Both the position numbers and the translations under genes were made by a program. The notes beneath the pieces are model-generated. The model worked only from the letters and a program-made list of their open reading frames with translations, ran no database searches and was not told the origin of the DNA. Below are positions 63,951 to 64,000 of a stretch of 64,000 nucleotides of DNA, one piece after another. The stretch is from Alphaproteobacteria bacterium. Lineage in GTDB: Bacteria; Pseudomonadota; Alphaproteobacteria; UBA828. The first letter of the stretch is position 1; each line of letters begins with the position of its first letter. Location: contig WTGU01000046.1 of assembly GCA_011523425.1 (NCBI GenBank), forward strand, positions 59,534-123,533, written 5' to 3'.

Positions 63951-64000
63951 GGGCGCTTAGCTCAGCGGGAGAGCACCGTCTTCACACGGCGGGGGTCGCT
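63951..64000 (+). tRNA. tRNA-Val(CAC), truncated by the window edge
   Basis: The 5' part of a tRNA: acceptor half GGGCGCT, then TA, D-stem GCTC with loop AGCGGGA and GAGC. The anticodon arm is CCGTC-TTCACAC-GGCGG, with one G-T pair. The loop places CAC at positions 34-36, so it reads GTG (valine) codons. The T-arm and 3' acceptor half lie beyond the window. Confidence 0.88.

Overview
This is a uniformly G+C-rich chromosomal segment whose left end has the canonical ribosome/translation cluster rimP-nusA-ylxR-infB-rbfA-truB-rpsO-pnp. Its fused YlxR/L7Ae gene, PhaR regulator, many ABC importers and short palindromic repeats of a type common in Alphaproteobacteria point to an alphaproteobacterium, perhaps Rhodospirillales-like. 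The genus cannot be told from the sequence. No plasmid, phage, transposase or CRISPR signals were seen. Coding density is very high and no stretch over 300 bases lacks a gene.

Layout. (1) 1-9301: terminator, then the rimP to pnp cluster on the plus strand. (2) 9444-20129: a flavin oxidoreductase, a BMP-type (nucleoside-like) ABC importer, OsmC, a divergent TrpF-like protein preceded by a palindromic repeat, a luciferase-like monooxygenase, a persulfide dioxygenase-rhodanese fusion and a methyltransferase. (3) 20201-22567: an orphan AceE/transketolase-like E1 enzyme, followed by a 151-bp hairpin-rich repeat. (4) 22725-30967 (minus): a peptide/opine-type ABC importer with a permease-ATPase fusion, followed by two near-identical FAD monooxygenases. 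(5) 31108-31899: an orphan CoA-transferase beta subunit.

(6) 31896-42028 (minus): the most striking locus, nine tightly packed or overlapping genes. In order of transcription they are a dienelactone hydrolase-SnoaL fusion, a three-subunit molybdenum hydroxylase, an acyl-CoA ligase, a crotonase-fold hydrolase, and larC-larE-larB for the nickel-pincer cofactor. The middle five have the order and families of the 2-furoate pathway (hmfABCDE: furoate to furoyl-CoA to 2-oxoglutarate). The DLH fusion has an intact active site and could be the lactone-opening enzyme. lar genes in the same operon, with no larA visible, are unexplained.

(7) 42152-44744: a higBA-type toxin-antitoxin module with a promoter/operator that predicts a leaderless toxin mRNA, an iron-type alcohol dehydrogenase, and a VapC/FitA-type module. 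(8) 44843-54885 (plus): a DMT exporter, a D-2-hydroxyacid dehydrogenase, a fused HyuA-HyuB (5-oxoprolinase-like) protein, a 71-residue four-cysteine protein, and a separate HyuA/HyuB pair. (9) 54911-64000: phaR, a secreted unknown, a VOC protein, a second copy of the hairpin repeat, a spermidine/putrescine-type ABC importer ending in a nucleoside-deaminase-like gene, a membrane fatty-acid hydroxylase family protein, a 2-oxoglutarate/Fe(II) oxygenase and a partial tRNA-Val(CAC) cut by the window edge.
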